Assembly: GCA_045589955.1 (NCBI GenBank)
Contig: JAZNQD010000067.1
Location: forward strand, 1 to 47,737
From: CAJGCS01 sp045589955
Lineage (GTDB): Bacteria; Bacillota_I; Bacilli_A; ML615J-28; CAG-313
Reading direction: 5' to 3'
DNA length: 47,737 bases
Part shown: positions 17,321 to 26,072 of the stretch, in pieces
Position numbering within the stretch: the first letter of the stretch is position 1
Layout: each line of letters begins with the position of its first letter
Made by a program: the position numbers and the translations under genes
Notes under the pieces: model-generated
Databases searched by the model: none
Told to the model about the DNA's origin: nothing
What the model saw: the letters and a program-made list of their open reading frames with translations, nothing else

Positions 17321-17402
17321 TTGCTAAGCTATTTTCACTATGATATAATAGTGGTATCAAGGATGATTTTATGGGATTCATTACTTTGATACCACTATTT
17401 TT
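17321..17402 (+). promoter_or_regulatory. proC promoter overlapping the ktr terminator hairpin
   Basis: TTGCTA (17321-17326), 17-bp spacer and extended -10 TGaTATAAT (17344-17349) form a promoter. Its start site would fall inside the left arm of the hairpin AGTGGTATCAA (17350-17360) / TTGATACCACT (17386-17396), which is followed by ATTTTTAA. Transcripts arriving from ktrA can fold the full hairpin and stop, while transcripts starting here lack most of the left arm and pass. Confidence 0.7.
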
Positions 17403-17426
17403 AATAAGAAAACAAGAGGTATTCAT

Positions 17427-18221
17427 ATGTACAAATTAGGAATTTTAGGTATTGGAAATATGGGAGGAAGTATTTTAGAAGGAATTTTAAAAGCTTCTTT
17501 ATATAAAAAAGAAGATGTTTTCTTATATGATCCAAATACTGAAATAAAAGAAAAATATTCTAAATTAGGTCTTTGTTTTGCAAGTGATGAAAAAGATTTA
17601 ATTGAAAATGCCCAGATGTTGCTTTTAGCAATTAAACCACAAATGTTAGATGAATTAAAAAAATATTGTTTCGAAAATAATAATCTTCTAATAATTAGTA
17701 TTGTTGCAGGTAAAACTAAACAAAAAATAGAGGAAATATTCGGTAAGCAAAAAATAATAAGAGTGATGCCGAACACTCCAAGTTTAATCAAATATGGTGC
17801 AACAGCAGTTGGATCATCAAAAGAGATAAATGAAACTGATTTAAAAAAAGTTGTCGATATCTTTTCTTCAATTGGTATTGTTGAAGTTATCCCTGATGAA
17901 CTTATGAATGAGATTATTCCAGTTAATGGCAGTATGCCAGCATTTCTTTATTACTTTGCCAAATGCTTTATTGATAAAGCAGTAAAAGATGGAATTGATT
18001 ATGAAGTTGCAAAGAATCTTGCGAGCCAAGCAATTATTGGTTCTGCTAAAATGATTAAAGAATCAGGAAAAGACATTGATACTTTAATTAAAAATGTTTG
18101 TAGTCCTAAAGGGGCAACGCTTGAAGGATTAAAAGTATTTGAAGAAAATAATATGAAAAAGATTATTGAAGACACTTCAGATGCAACAATAAAACGTGCC
18201 TATGAACTTTCAAATATTTAA
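17427..18221 (+). CDS. proC: Pyrroline-5-carboxylate reductase
   Basis: Catalyses the last step of proline synthesis, reducing 1-pyrroline-5-carboxylate with NAD(P)H. The N-terminal dinucleotide loop GIGNMGGS lies at residues 8-15. The VMPNTPSL motif lies at about 114-121. The C-terminal helical dimer domain has the P5CR signature around KNVCSPKGATLEGL (about 228). The 264-residue length is standard. It is a single gene with an overlapping terminator/promoter upstream and a clear terminator downstream. Confidence 0.96.
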   Translation: MYKLGILGIGNMGGSILEGILKASLYKKEDVFLYDPNTEIKEKYSKLGLCFASDEKDLIENAQMLLLAIKPQMLDELKKYCFENNNLLIISIVAGKTKQKIEEIFGKQKIIRVMPNTPSLIKYGATAVGSSKEINETDLKKVVDIFSSIGIVEVIPDELMNEIIPVNGSMPAFLYYFAKCFIDKAVKDGIDYEVAKNLASQAIIGSAKMIKESGKDIDTLIKNVCSPKGATLEGLKVFEENNMKKIIEDTSDATIKRAYELSNI

Positions 18222-18243
18222 AATTAAAAATATAATAAATGAC

Positions 18244-18274
18244 AAAACTGCTCTAAAAAGAGCAGTTTTATTTC
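18244..18274 (+). terminator. Terminator after proC
   Basis: AAAACTGCTCT (18244-18254) / AGAGCAGTTTT (18259-18269), then ATTTCTTT. Confidence 0.9.
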
Positions 18275-18288
18275 TTTGAGTTCATATT

Positions 18289-18318
18289 TTGACATCAAAG
18301 TCGCTAGTATGATAAAAT
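18289..18318 (+). promoter_or_regulatory. Promoter of the ATPase/effector operon
   Basis: A perfect -35 TTGACA (18289-18294) with -10 TAAAAT (18313-18318), 18-bp spacer. It is the only convincing promoter before the operon that runs to the terminator at 27335. Confidence 0.65.
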
Positions 18319-18351
18319 AAGGTATTATATTAATTAAAGGATGGTATCAAT

Positions 18352-18765
18352 ATGATTTGTAAAAATTGTGGGAAAGAAATTATTGATAATGAACAATGTA
18401 AATATTGTGGATATAAACCAGAAGACGATTATAAAAAAGTAATTAACTATAATGATGTTATTTTACCTAATACTGAAGTTGTTAAATTAAAATCAAAAAA
18501 TGGAGCAGCTACGGCTGCACTTATAATGTCATTTTTCTCAATTATTTTTCCTTTTGGAGATATTAGTTTAATCTTAAGTATTGTTGGTTTCTTTAAAGCT
18601 AAGAAAGCAAGATGTGGACGAGTAAAATCAATTTTTGCTTTTATTTTCTCGATTCTACCATTTGTTCTTTTCTTAGTTGTAATTGGAATTGAAATAGTCT
18701 TATTATATTTTATTATCGGTGAAGGAACACAAAGTTCTAACGTTTTTAATTATTTTATTCGATAA
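18352..18765 (+). CDS. Zinc-ribbon protein with two membrane helices
   Basis: A 137-residue protein. The first 22 residues form a short zinc ribbon with CKNC and CKYC pairs (MICKNCGKEI... NEQCKYCGY). Two hydrophobic hairpin-like segments follow (about 52-75 and 90-118), similar to DUF4190-type small membrane proteins. It is the first gene behind the TTGACA promoter and ends 20 nt before the large ATPase gene, with GGGGG between. It could serve as a membrane partner of the ATPase; this rests on position only. Confidence 0.7.
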   Translation: MICKNCGKEIIDNEQCKYCGYKPEDDYKKVINYNDVILPNTEVVKLKSKNGAATAALIMSFFSIIFPFGDISLILSIVGFFKAKKARCGRVKSIFAFIFSILPFVLFLVVIGIEIVLLYFIIGEGTQSSNVFNYFIR

Positions 18766-18785
18766 TTTATTAAGGGGGAAACTGT

Positions 18786-21700
18786 ATGAATTATGAACAA
18801 AACAAGACAGCAGCTGATATAGCCCTTGCTAATCAGTTTGTTAAAAGAACATACCTAAACGATTTAACACAATATGAAGTTATTCCTCTTGATGAAAATC
18901 AAAAGAAATTTCAATCAATTAGACTATACAAAGTTGATAAATTTATTTATGATACTAGTGAAGACATTAACGATAAATTAGTAAGTGTTTTTAATTCAGT
19001 CCAAAATACAAGAAGTAATTTAGTATTTATTTTACGTGGAATTAAAGATTCAGTTGAATTTTATTTAGGTGTTCAATCTCACCGTGAAATTGGTGTTGCT
19101 GATAAAGTATTTAATAAAAGTATGATGGGAAACTTCCCAGGTAGTGCTTTAAATAAGGTTCCTCAAGCTAGTGTTTCAAAATTACTTGATGATATCACGA
19201 CTTTTGAAGGAGATACTCCAAACCTTACTTGTTTAAATGTCATTCCTGCAATCAGAAATGAAAAGGACTTTGTTCAAGGATTAGAAAAATATATTGATAC
19301 TATGAAGGGTGAAGACTACGTTTGTATGCTTGTTGCATCATCAATTGCAGATGCAGGATGTGAAGAACGTTTAAAAGGATATGAGCAATTATATTCAACC
19401 TTATATCCTTTATCAAATTTATCCTTAGCTCATGGTACATCAGAAGGAACAACATTTACCGAAGGATTTAATAAATCTATTTCTAAATCAGTTTCTGACA
19501 GTATTAGTAAAACAACAGGACAAAGCGAAGGCACTAGTACAAATACTGGTTTTAATGTTGGTTTCTTAAAACTTGGTTTTAACCAATCATTTGGTACTTC
19601 AAAAGGTACTAATACATCAGAGTCAACTTCATCAACTACAAGTGCATCAGAATCACTTGGTGAAAATGTTTCAACATCTAAAACAGAGAATGTTACTGAT
19701 AACTTTACTGTTAATTATAAAGACAAGATGATTGAAGATGTTTTAGAACATATTGAAAGAAGAATTACAAGAATTAAAGAATGTATGACTTTTGGGATGT
19801 GGGAATGTGGAGCATATTTTATGTCTAACAACATTCAAACATCAGTTGTTGCTGCAAACGCCTTTAGATCACTAATGCTTGGTGAAGATAATAAAAATGA
19901 AAAATCATACCTAAACTTATTTGGTATGCGTGAAATAGAATCAACTAAAAGAGCAATTGATTCTTTAAAATATTGTCATCATCCTTTATTTAAAGTAAGT
20001 TTAGGTGAAGATAATGAAAGTGTTGTAAGTGCAACTGAATATCTAAGTGGTAAGGAATTACCTTTATTCTTTACTTTACCAAGAAAATCAGTTCCTGGTG
20101 TTGCAGTAACATCAATGGCTGAATTTGGAAGAAATGTTATTTATGTAAATGATTGGGCTAAACCTAAAGGTAAAACTTTAGATTTAGGTAAAGTTTCACA
20201 CATGAACCAAGTCGAAGATTCTGAAGTTAAACTTGACTTAGAAAGTTTAACTGCCCATTGCTTTATTTCTGGGTCAACTGGTTCTGGTAAATCAAATACA
20301 ACATTTACAATTTTAAATCAATTATTAAGACCAGATATTGATATTCCTTTCTTAGTCGTTGAACCGGCAAAAGGTGAATATAAATATGAATTTGTCAATG
20401 TTCCAGGAATTAATATTTTCACAACAACTACAAGCCATGGCAGATTCTTAAAGATAAATCCTTTTAGATTCCAAAAAGATATTCATATTTTAGAACACTT
20501 AGATCGATTAATTGAAATCTTTAATACTTGTTGGGAAATGTATGCGGCGATGCCGGCAATCTTAAAAGATGCGATTGAACGCATCTATGAGAAAAAAGGT
20601 TGGGATTTATTAAATTCAGTCTACCTTCCAAAAGGAGAACCTCAATACCCAACTTTTAAAGATTTACTAGTTGAATTACCAAATATCATTAATCAATCTG
20701 GATATTCATCTGATACAAAAGGTGATTATATTGGTGCCTTAGTAACACGTGTTAATTCCTTAACAAATGGTATTATTGGCCAAATCTTCTGTGATTGTTA
20801 TGATATTGAAGATGAAATCTTATTTGATCAAAAATGTATTGTTGACTTAAGCAGAGTTGGTTCTTCAGAAACAAAATCTTTAATTATGGGGATTATTGTT
20901 TTAAAATTAACTGAATATCGTATCGCAAAGATTAAAGCAACAAACTCACCACTTCGCCATGTAACTGTACTAGAAGAAGCCCATAACTTACTTAAAAATG
21001 TTCGCAATGGTGGTACAAATGCAAGTTCAGTTATTAGTAAATCAGTTGAAATGATTTGTAATAGTATTGCAGAAATGAGAACATTTGGAGAAAGTTTCAT
21101 CCTTGTTGACCAATCTCCAAGTGCTGTTGACATTGCTGCAATCAAAAATACCAATACAAAGATAATCATGAGAATGCCAGAAATGGGTGACTGTGAGGCA
21201 ATTGGTCGAAGTGTTTCTTTAAACGAACAACAAATTGCTGAACTTTCTAAACTGAGAACTGGTACGGCAGTAGTTATGCAAAATAACTGGTGTGATGCTG
21301 TTCTATCACAAATCAATTACTACCCTCACACTTATGCCGGTGATTTAACACAAACAGATGGTAAACAAATCTTAGAATTTAAGAGTGCCATATTAGGTGA
21401 ACTTTTAAATGAATATGCAATTAATAAAACACGTTCAGTAACAAAGATTCTTGAAAGAATCGAATCATTTGATATCGACTATTATAAGAAGTTGGATGCT
21501 AAATGTATGGTTCAATCAATTTGTAATACTCTTGATAAAAAATGGAACAGCTTATATTTAGGTAATGCTATTATCCAATACACTGGTGCTGATAGCTTAT
21601 TTAGAAGAGCTGAAAATACTGTTAAAGGTATGCCAGTTCGTGGCAAAGAATTTAATAACAACAATAGTGTATCGCAATTATTTGCTTTCTTAAATGATGA

Positions 21701-21830
21701 AGTTGATAAAATGTTAATCATTAATGAACAACAAAGACGTACACTTATTCAGTACATGGTTTATGCAAAAGCATATGAACAAAATGAAGTAGACTATGAT
21801 TTAATCTATCGTAAGAGATATGTAAGATGA
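18786..21830 (+). CDS. Large HerA/FtsK-like (DUF87-type) P-loop ATPase
   Basis: A 1014-residue ATPase. The N-terminal 450 residues are unlike known families to my eye. They include a Ser/Thr/Gly-rich stretch (about 220-310) with repeating short units such as SISKSVSDSISK, possibly a linker. The motor domain follows: Walker A GSTGSGKSN at about residue 496, Walker B in VTVLEEAH (about 726-733) and a DQSP segment near 776. The layout is like HerA, TraB/VirB4 and other nucleic-acid or protein translocases. There is no transmembrane helix, so membrane attachment would need a partner. Neighbours are an Ig-like protein and two acidic effectors. The TGA stop doubles as part of the next gene's RBS. 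Confidence 0.85.
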   Translation: MNYEQNKTAADIALANQFVKRTYLNDLTQYEVIPLDENQKKFQSIRLYKVDKFIYDTSEDINDKLVSVFNSVQNTRSNLVFILRGIKDSVEFYLGVQSHREIGVADKVFNKSMMGNFPGSALNKVPQASVSKLLDDITTFEGDTPNLTCLNVIPAIRNEKDFVQGLEKYIDTMKGEDYVCMLVASSIADAGCEERLKGYEQLYSTLYPLSNLSLAHGTSEGTTFTEGFNKSISKSVSDSISKTTGQSEGTSTNTGFNVGFLKLGFNQSFGTSKGTNTSESTSSTTSASESLGENVSTSKTENVTDNFTVNYKDKMIEDVLEHIERRITRIKECMTFGMWECGAYFMSNNIQTSVVAANAFRSLMLGEDNKNEKSYLNLFGMREIESTKRAIDSLKYCHHPLFKVSLGEDNESVVSATEYLSGKELPLFFTLPRKSVPGVAVTSMAEFGRNVIYVNDWAKPKGKTLDLGKVSHMNQVEDSEVKLDLESLTAHCFISGSTGSGKSNTTFTILNQLLRPDIDIPFLVVEPAKGEYKYEFVNVPGINIFTTTTSHGRFLKINPFRFQKDIHILEHLDRLIEIFNTCWEMYAAMPAILKDAIERIYEKKGWDLLNSVYLPKGEPQYPTFKDLLVELPNIINQSGYSSDTKGDYIGALVTRVNSLTNGIIGQIFCDCYDIEDEILFDQKCIVDLSRVGSSETKSLIMGIIVLKLTEYRIAKIKATNSPLRHVTVLEEAHNLLKNVRNGGTNASSVISKSVEMICNSIAEMRTFGESFILVDQSPSAVDIAAIKNTNTKIIMRMPEMGDCEAIGRSVSLNEQQIAELSKLRTGTAVVMQNNWCDAVLSQINYYPHTYAGDLTQTDGKQILEFKSAILGELLNEYAINKTRSVTKILERIESFDIDYYKKLDAKCMVQSICNTLDKKWNSLYLGNAIIQYTGADSLFRRAENTVKGMPVRGKEFNNNNSVSQLFAFLNDEVDKMLIINEQQRRTLIQYMVYAKAYEQNEVDYDLIYRKRYVR

Positions 21831-21839
21831 GGTTAAGAT

Positions 21840-23561
21840 ATGAGTAATATTGTAGAAATTAAATATGGTAGATCAGGAAAGTTTCCCAAAATATTAATTA
21901 ATGGCGAAGAAATGAGCCGTTACATGAGTTTATCAAACTATATCTATGACGATATTTTTAATTGGGTAGATCAATTCTATGAAATCTTTGACTATGAATT
22001 TGAAGAAGATTATGAAGTAATTTTAACAGGTCATAAATATCAATTAACAGTTTTAAAAGAAGCACTTTTAAAATCACGTCATTGTAAAAACGTTGTTTTT
22101 AAACCAGTGGTATCTAAGATTTCAAACCATGATAAGGTAACAGCTTTTAAAGAATTAAATGAACAACATCATTTCTTAAAACATGATGTGAACAAAGAAA
22201 TCCTTTATAAATGCGATAATCTTGAAGAACTTGCTTTCTTAAAAGAATATAATATTAATTTTGATAATGTATCTAAATATTATATTTGCCAAGAACAAGG
22301 TTTTAATTATGATATTGATTGTACTTATTATATTAATATTTGTAATGAAAACAGTTTTAAAAAGGTTAAAGGTACTTCATATATTAATGTTACAAAGAAT
22401 GATCTAAAAGATTTATTTGATTATATTAATGAATTCCATTTATATTTAGATCTTTTAGAAGAATGTTCTAGTTTAATTTTAAATGGTTCTTTACCTAAAG
22501 AAGTTAAATTGGAAATGGAAGCATATATGAGTGAAGAATATCGCTTTGAATTTGCAGAAATCAATTCTTCTTTAAATTACAATGAAACATTCGAAATCAA
22601 ATATGATTACTATCCTAAATGCTTTGCACCTCTTGAATTAAGTGTTAGAACATCTAATAATTTAATTGAAGTTAATGGGTTAACTTTAACATGTAAAGAT
22701 CAAGGTGTTTGTGATGTTGTTGTGGTTGATGCAAATGGTAAAGAATATTTAAAACAAACAATCACAATTGTTAAACATAATTATGTTCAAAACATTGATA
22801 TTGTTTTAACTAAAACATCAATGGTAATTGGTGAAACAATGTTGTTTAGAACTATCTTAATGCCATACGATGCCGAAGATGTTAATTTAGTGAAATATGA
22901 AGTCAATGATGAAAAGATTGCGGTAATAAGCAATAAGAATGAAATATATGCTGTTGGAAGTGGAAGACTAGTTGTTACTGCTTCTACTCCAAGAGTTAGC
23001 AAAAAATTCTACATTGAAGTTTATGCTAATGCACAACGCATTAAAGTTTCTTCAGAGGAAGTAGAAACTGAACCTCTTTGTGAAGTAACAGTATATGCAG
23101 AAGTTTTACCACTTAATCTTAAAGAAAAACCAGTTATCACTTGGGAAACTGATAATCCAAAACTAATTACTATTAAAGGTACATCAGCCCATAAGTGTGT
23201 ATTTGTTACTAAAGATGTCGGTATTGCTAATATTATTTGTTCTGCATCAGGTACATCAATTAAACAAGAAATTAAAGTCCATATTAAAAAACAAAAAGGT
23301 TGTTATGTTGCAACAGCTGTTTATGGATCTTATGATTGTAATGAAGTATGGGTACTAAGACGCTTCCGTGATAATTGCTTAGACAAAACATGGTTTGGTA
23401 GATTGTTTATTAAAGCATATTATGCGATAAGCCCAACAATTGTAAAGATTTTTGGTAAATCAAAACTATTTAACAAAACTTGGAGATTTGTTCTTGATAA
23501 GATGGTTAAAAGACTGAAGAATAAAGGTTACGAAGAAACACCTTATAAAGACAAATACTAA
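21840..23561 (+). CDS. Ig-like repeat protein with C-terminal CFI-box domain
   Basis: A 573-residue protein. The first 230 residues are helical and unassigned. The middle (about 245-480) looks like three bacterial Ig-like (Big_2-type) units, with segments such as LKEKPVITWETDNPKLITI. The end (about 487-560) matches the CFI-box-CTERM domain: the GCYVATAVYGS signature at Cys488, then EVWVLRRFRD and a Tyr-containing helix. No signal peptide is visible, which is odd for an Ig-like protein and suggests either a cytoplasmic role or an unusual export route. It starts 9 nt after the ATPase stop. Confidence 0.75.
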   Translation: MSNIVEIKYGRSGKFPKILINGEEMSRYMSLSNYIYDDIFNWVDQFYEIFDYEFEEDYEVILTGHKYQLTVLKEALLKSRHCKNVVFKPVVSKISNHDKVTAFKELNEQHHFLKHDVNKEILYKCDNLEELAFLKEYNINFDNVSKYYICQEQGFNYDIDCTYYINICNENSFKKVKGTSYINVTKNDLKDLFDYINEFHLYLDLLEECSSLILNGSLPKEVKLEMEAYMSEEYRFEFAEINSSLNYNETFEIKYDYYPKCFAPLELSVRTSNNLIEVNGLTLTCKDQGVCDVVVVDANGKEYLKQTITIVKHNYVQNIDIVLTKTSMVIGETMLFRTILMPYDAEDVNLVKYEVNDEKIAVISNKNEIYAVGSGRLVVTASTPRVSKKFYIEVYANAQRIKVSSEEVETEPLCEVTVYAEVLPLNLKEKPVITWETDNPKLITIKGTSAHKCVFVTKDVGIANIICSASGTSIKQEIKVHIKKQKGCYVATAVYGSYDCNEVWVLRRFRDNCLDKTWFGRLFIKAYYAISPTIVKIFGKSKLFNKTWRFVLDKMVKRLKNKGYEETPYKDKY

Positions 23562-23580
23562 AATATAGCGAGAGGGAAAT

Positions 23581-25635
23581 ATGAATCCAAGAATATCAGA
23601 AGTAGAAAATAAAGGTAAAGAAGCTGAAGAGTCGTCTACCGAGGTTTCTAATGAGGTAAGTAACTCAGCTGATAGTGAATTAGAAGATAATAGTGATTCT
23701 GTTGATACATCATCAGAAAAAAGTGATACTTCAGATGAGTCAAAAGAATTGGATTCACCTGAAGAAACTGAATCAAAAGATGATAGTGAATCAACAGATG
23801 AAAATGATGCTCCTTTAGAAGCTGAAGAAGCTCAACATGAGCAAGAGCAAATAGATGAAGCTAATCGTGCTCAGGAAGAAAGCAATCAAGAGGCAGAACA
23901 AGAACTTTCTGATAATATTGAAGAGACAAATCAGGAATTAGAACAAGAACAAGAAGAACAACAAGAAAAACTTGATGAAGCCAATAAAGCTCAAGAAGAA
24001 GAGGCAGAAAAAGCTGAACAAGAAATGTCTGATGATATTGATGACGCTAATCAAGAAATAGAAGAAGAACAACAAGAAAAACTTGATGAAGCCGAAAAAA
24101 TCGATGATGAAAGTAATAAAGAAGCTGAAGAAGAAGTAGCTGATGAACTTGATGATGCCGATCAAGAAATAAAAGAAGCCGAAAAAGACGCAACCAAAGA
24201 AGTTATTGAAGATCAAGAAGTTTCCGAAGATGAGCCTTTAGAATGTTCAGAATCTGAAGCTGATGAATTAGAAGAGCCCGAAAGTGACATTGATGATAAT
24301 GAGCAAGAATTAGAAACTGTTGATGATACTGAATCTAATGAAGACATTGATGATCCAGAAGCAAGTAAGGAAAAGAAATTAGATGATTCAGATCAAGAAG
24401 TAGAATATTTAGATGATGATGTGAAAATCGATGATGATTCGAAGGATGATGGAACTCTGGAAGAAGAACCAGCAGAAACTAACGAAGATCCTGATGATAA
24501 AAAGAATAACAATGATCTTCAAATTGAAGATCCAGGTTATGAGGATGATCAAGATCCAGATGTTAATGATGAAGAATCTGATCCCGAAATTGATGATATT
24601 CAAATTGAGGAAGATAAAACAAAAGATAATCCAATTGAAGAAAAAGTCAAAGATGGAATTGAAGAGCAAGTAATCGAAAAACCTGATGATTACTATGAAA
24701 GAGAAATGAGATCTAAAACCTTTGATCCAAATGAAGAATTTGATGGAAACTTTGATAAAGAAGAATATCGACTTGATTATGATGAGGTACCTAAATTACA
24801 ATTAGCTTCCGAACTTGATAAACAAATGGCAATGATTGAAAGTGAGGTTGGACCAAACTATCGTAATGATCCTGCATGGATTGAACTTGCCCAAAGAAAA
24901 AATGAGTTAACTGGAATTAACGAATATAATATTGACCCTTCAAAGAAAACAACCTTTGTTGGAGTGGGTGGAGAAAGTATTGAAAAAGCTGCAGGACGTT
25001 GTATTCGTGGTAAACAAGGAAGAGCATATAATAATGTTCCGGGAACTTGTAATATTTGTTCTGGTACTAATGTTATCAACCAATTAACACACTCTGCGAA
25101 TAATGAAAAATGTGGTGTTGATAAATGCATGAGAGGACCTAACCCATTTGTGCCATATAAAACACGTGGTCGTTTTGGTAGACCTATAGATCCGGGTCAT
25201 ATTGGACAAGCTACATTCACAGAAATTGGTAATTACTTAGGATCAGAAGGGATTAGTCTTAGAGAAGAAATAGGTCCTAGAAATATTCTTCAAAAACCAA
25301 TTGATATTAAAACAATAGCTGATCAAATCGACAATGGTGGAACTTGCATTCTTGGTATTAACATTAATGATACTCATCATCATGACATAGGACCAAGAGT
25401 ATTTAAATCTTTTGACTATTTCCATAATGGTACTTTAATTAAAGGAAATAATGGCAATCACGCAGTAACAGTTATTGGTTATGCAAAAGATATTAATGGT
25501 AATCCAACTGGTGTTTATGTTAATGACACGAACCAACCAAATGGTGGAAACGTTGTATTTATCTCCAGGGATAAATTCTATAAAATGCAACGCCATACTG
25601 GAGGGTTTGGGGTTGCTTACTGTAACAAAAAGTAA
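23581..25635 (+). CDS. Acidic effector-like protein with C-terminal papain/C39-like cysteine peptidase domain
   Basis: A 684-residue protein. The first 35 residues are shared in pattern with the protein at 26073 (MNxRIxExE, then EST/VS/NS-D-EL). Residues 35-395 are extremely acidic, with Glu/Gln repeats such as EQEQIDEANRAQEESNQEAE recurring several times, likely disordered or coiled. The C-terminal domain (about 455-684) has a papain-like triad: Cys490 in VPGTCNICSGTN, His627 in GNHAVTVIGY and Asp649/Asn648 in YVNDTN. This resembles C39-like and polymorphic-toxin papain-fold domains. No signal peptide is present. A small gene that could encode immunity follows 18 nt later. Toxin or processing-protease function is inferred. 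Confidence 0.75.
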   Translation: MNPRISEVENKGKEAEESSTEVSNEVSNSADSELEDNSDSVDTSSEKSDTSDESKELDSPEETESKDDSESTDENDAPLEAEEAQHEQEQIDEANRAQEESNQEAEQELSDNIEETNQELEQEQEEQQEKLDEANKAQEEEAEKAEQEMSDDIDDANQEIEEEQQEKLDEAEKIDDESNKEAEEEVADELDDADQEIKEAEKDATKEVIEDQEVSEDEPLECSESEADELEEPESDIDDNEQELETVDDTESNEDIDDPEASKEKKLDDSDQEVEYLDDDVKIDDDSKDDGTLEEEPAETNEDPDDKKNNNDLQIEDPGYEDDQDPDVNDEESDPEIDDIQIEEDKTKDNPIEEKVKDGIEEQVIEKPDDYYEREMRSKTFDPNEEFDGNFDKEEYRLDYDEVPKLQLASELDKQMAMIESEVGPNYRNDPAWIELAQRKNELTGINEYNIDPSKKTTFVGVGGESIEKAAGRCIRGKQGRAYNNVPGTCNICSGTNVINQLTHSANNEKCGVDKCMRGPNPFVPYKTRGRFGRPIDPGHIGQATFTEIGNYLGSEGISLREEIGPRNILQKPIDIKTIADQIDNGGTCILGININDTHHHDIGPRVFKSFDYFHNGTLIKGNNGNHAVTVIGYAKDINGNPTGVYVNDTNQPNGGNVVFISRDKFYKMQRHTGGFGVAYCNKK

Positions 25636-25653
25636 ACGTTAATGAGGTAATTT

Positions 25654-26058
25654 ATGAATTATAATGAAATTATTAATAAGATGGGTTTACATAAACGATT
25701 TACATCTGAACAATCATTACCATTTAAAGTAAACGATTATATTTGTTGGTTTGATTATGAATTTGAAATACTAGAAGATTATCTATGTGATGTTTACGTG
25801 GATAATGTTTATCTTCTTAAAAATGATGATGTTACTATTAAAGAGGTAGAACTGGTTTATCGTCATAAGATTGTTGATGAGTATATAAAAAGTGAAGAAG
25901 ATTTTTATTTGTTTTTATATAACGAATTAAATAATACAAAAAATATACAAAGTTTTAATTCTGATAAATGTTTTGAAATGATTGAAAAGTCTGTTTTTAC
26001 AGGATTTATTAAAATTTATAAAGAGGTAGAAAAGACAATCAAGTTACTAGATGATTAG
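25654..26058 (+). CDS. Small protein, possible immunity protein for the upstream peptidase
   Basis: A 134-residue soluble acidic protein with no motif I can name. Its position is typical of an immunity gene: directly after the toxin-like domain (18-nt gap) and directly before the next effector-like gene (14-nt gap), in one operon. It has few Cys residues and no signal or membrane segment, so it would act in the cytoplasm. This would fit protection from a peptidase that meets it there. It could equally be a chaperone for export. Confidence 0.55.
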   Translation: MNYNEIINKMGLHKRFTSEQSLPFKVNDYICWFDYEFEILEDYLCDVYVDNVYLLKNDDVTIKEVELVYRHKIVDEYIKSEEDFYLFLYNELNNTKNIQSFNSDKCFEMIEKSVFTGFIKIYKEVEKTIKLLDD

Positions 26059-26072
26059 ATGGGGAAATCGAT

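Noticed and set aside
20828..21316. A 162-codon minus-strand ORF opposite the ATPase motor domain.
   Set aside because: The + strand here carries the conserved Walker B region with normal codon use; the minus frame has no RBS or recognisable motif.
24431..24673. An 80-codon Met/Lys/Ile-rich + strand frame inside the acidic gene.
   Set aside because: It is an out-of-frame reading of repeated GATGAT/GAAGAA codons with no RBS and no domain.
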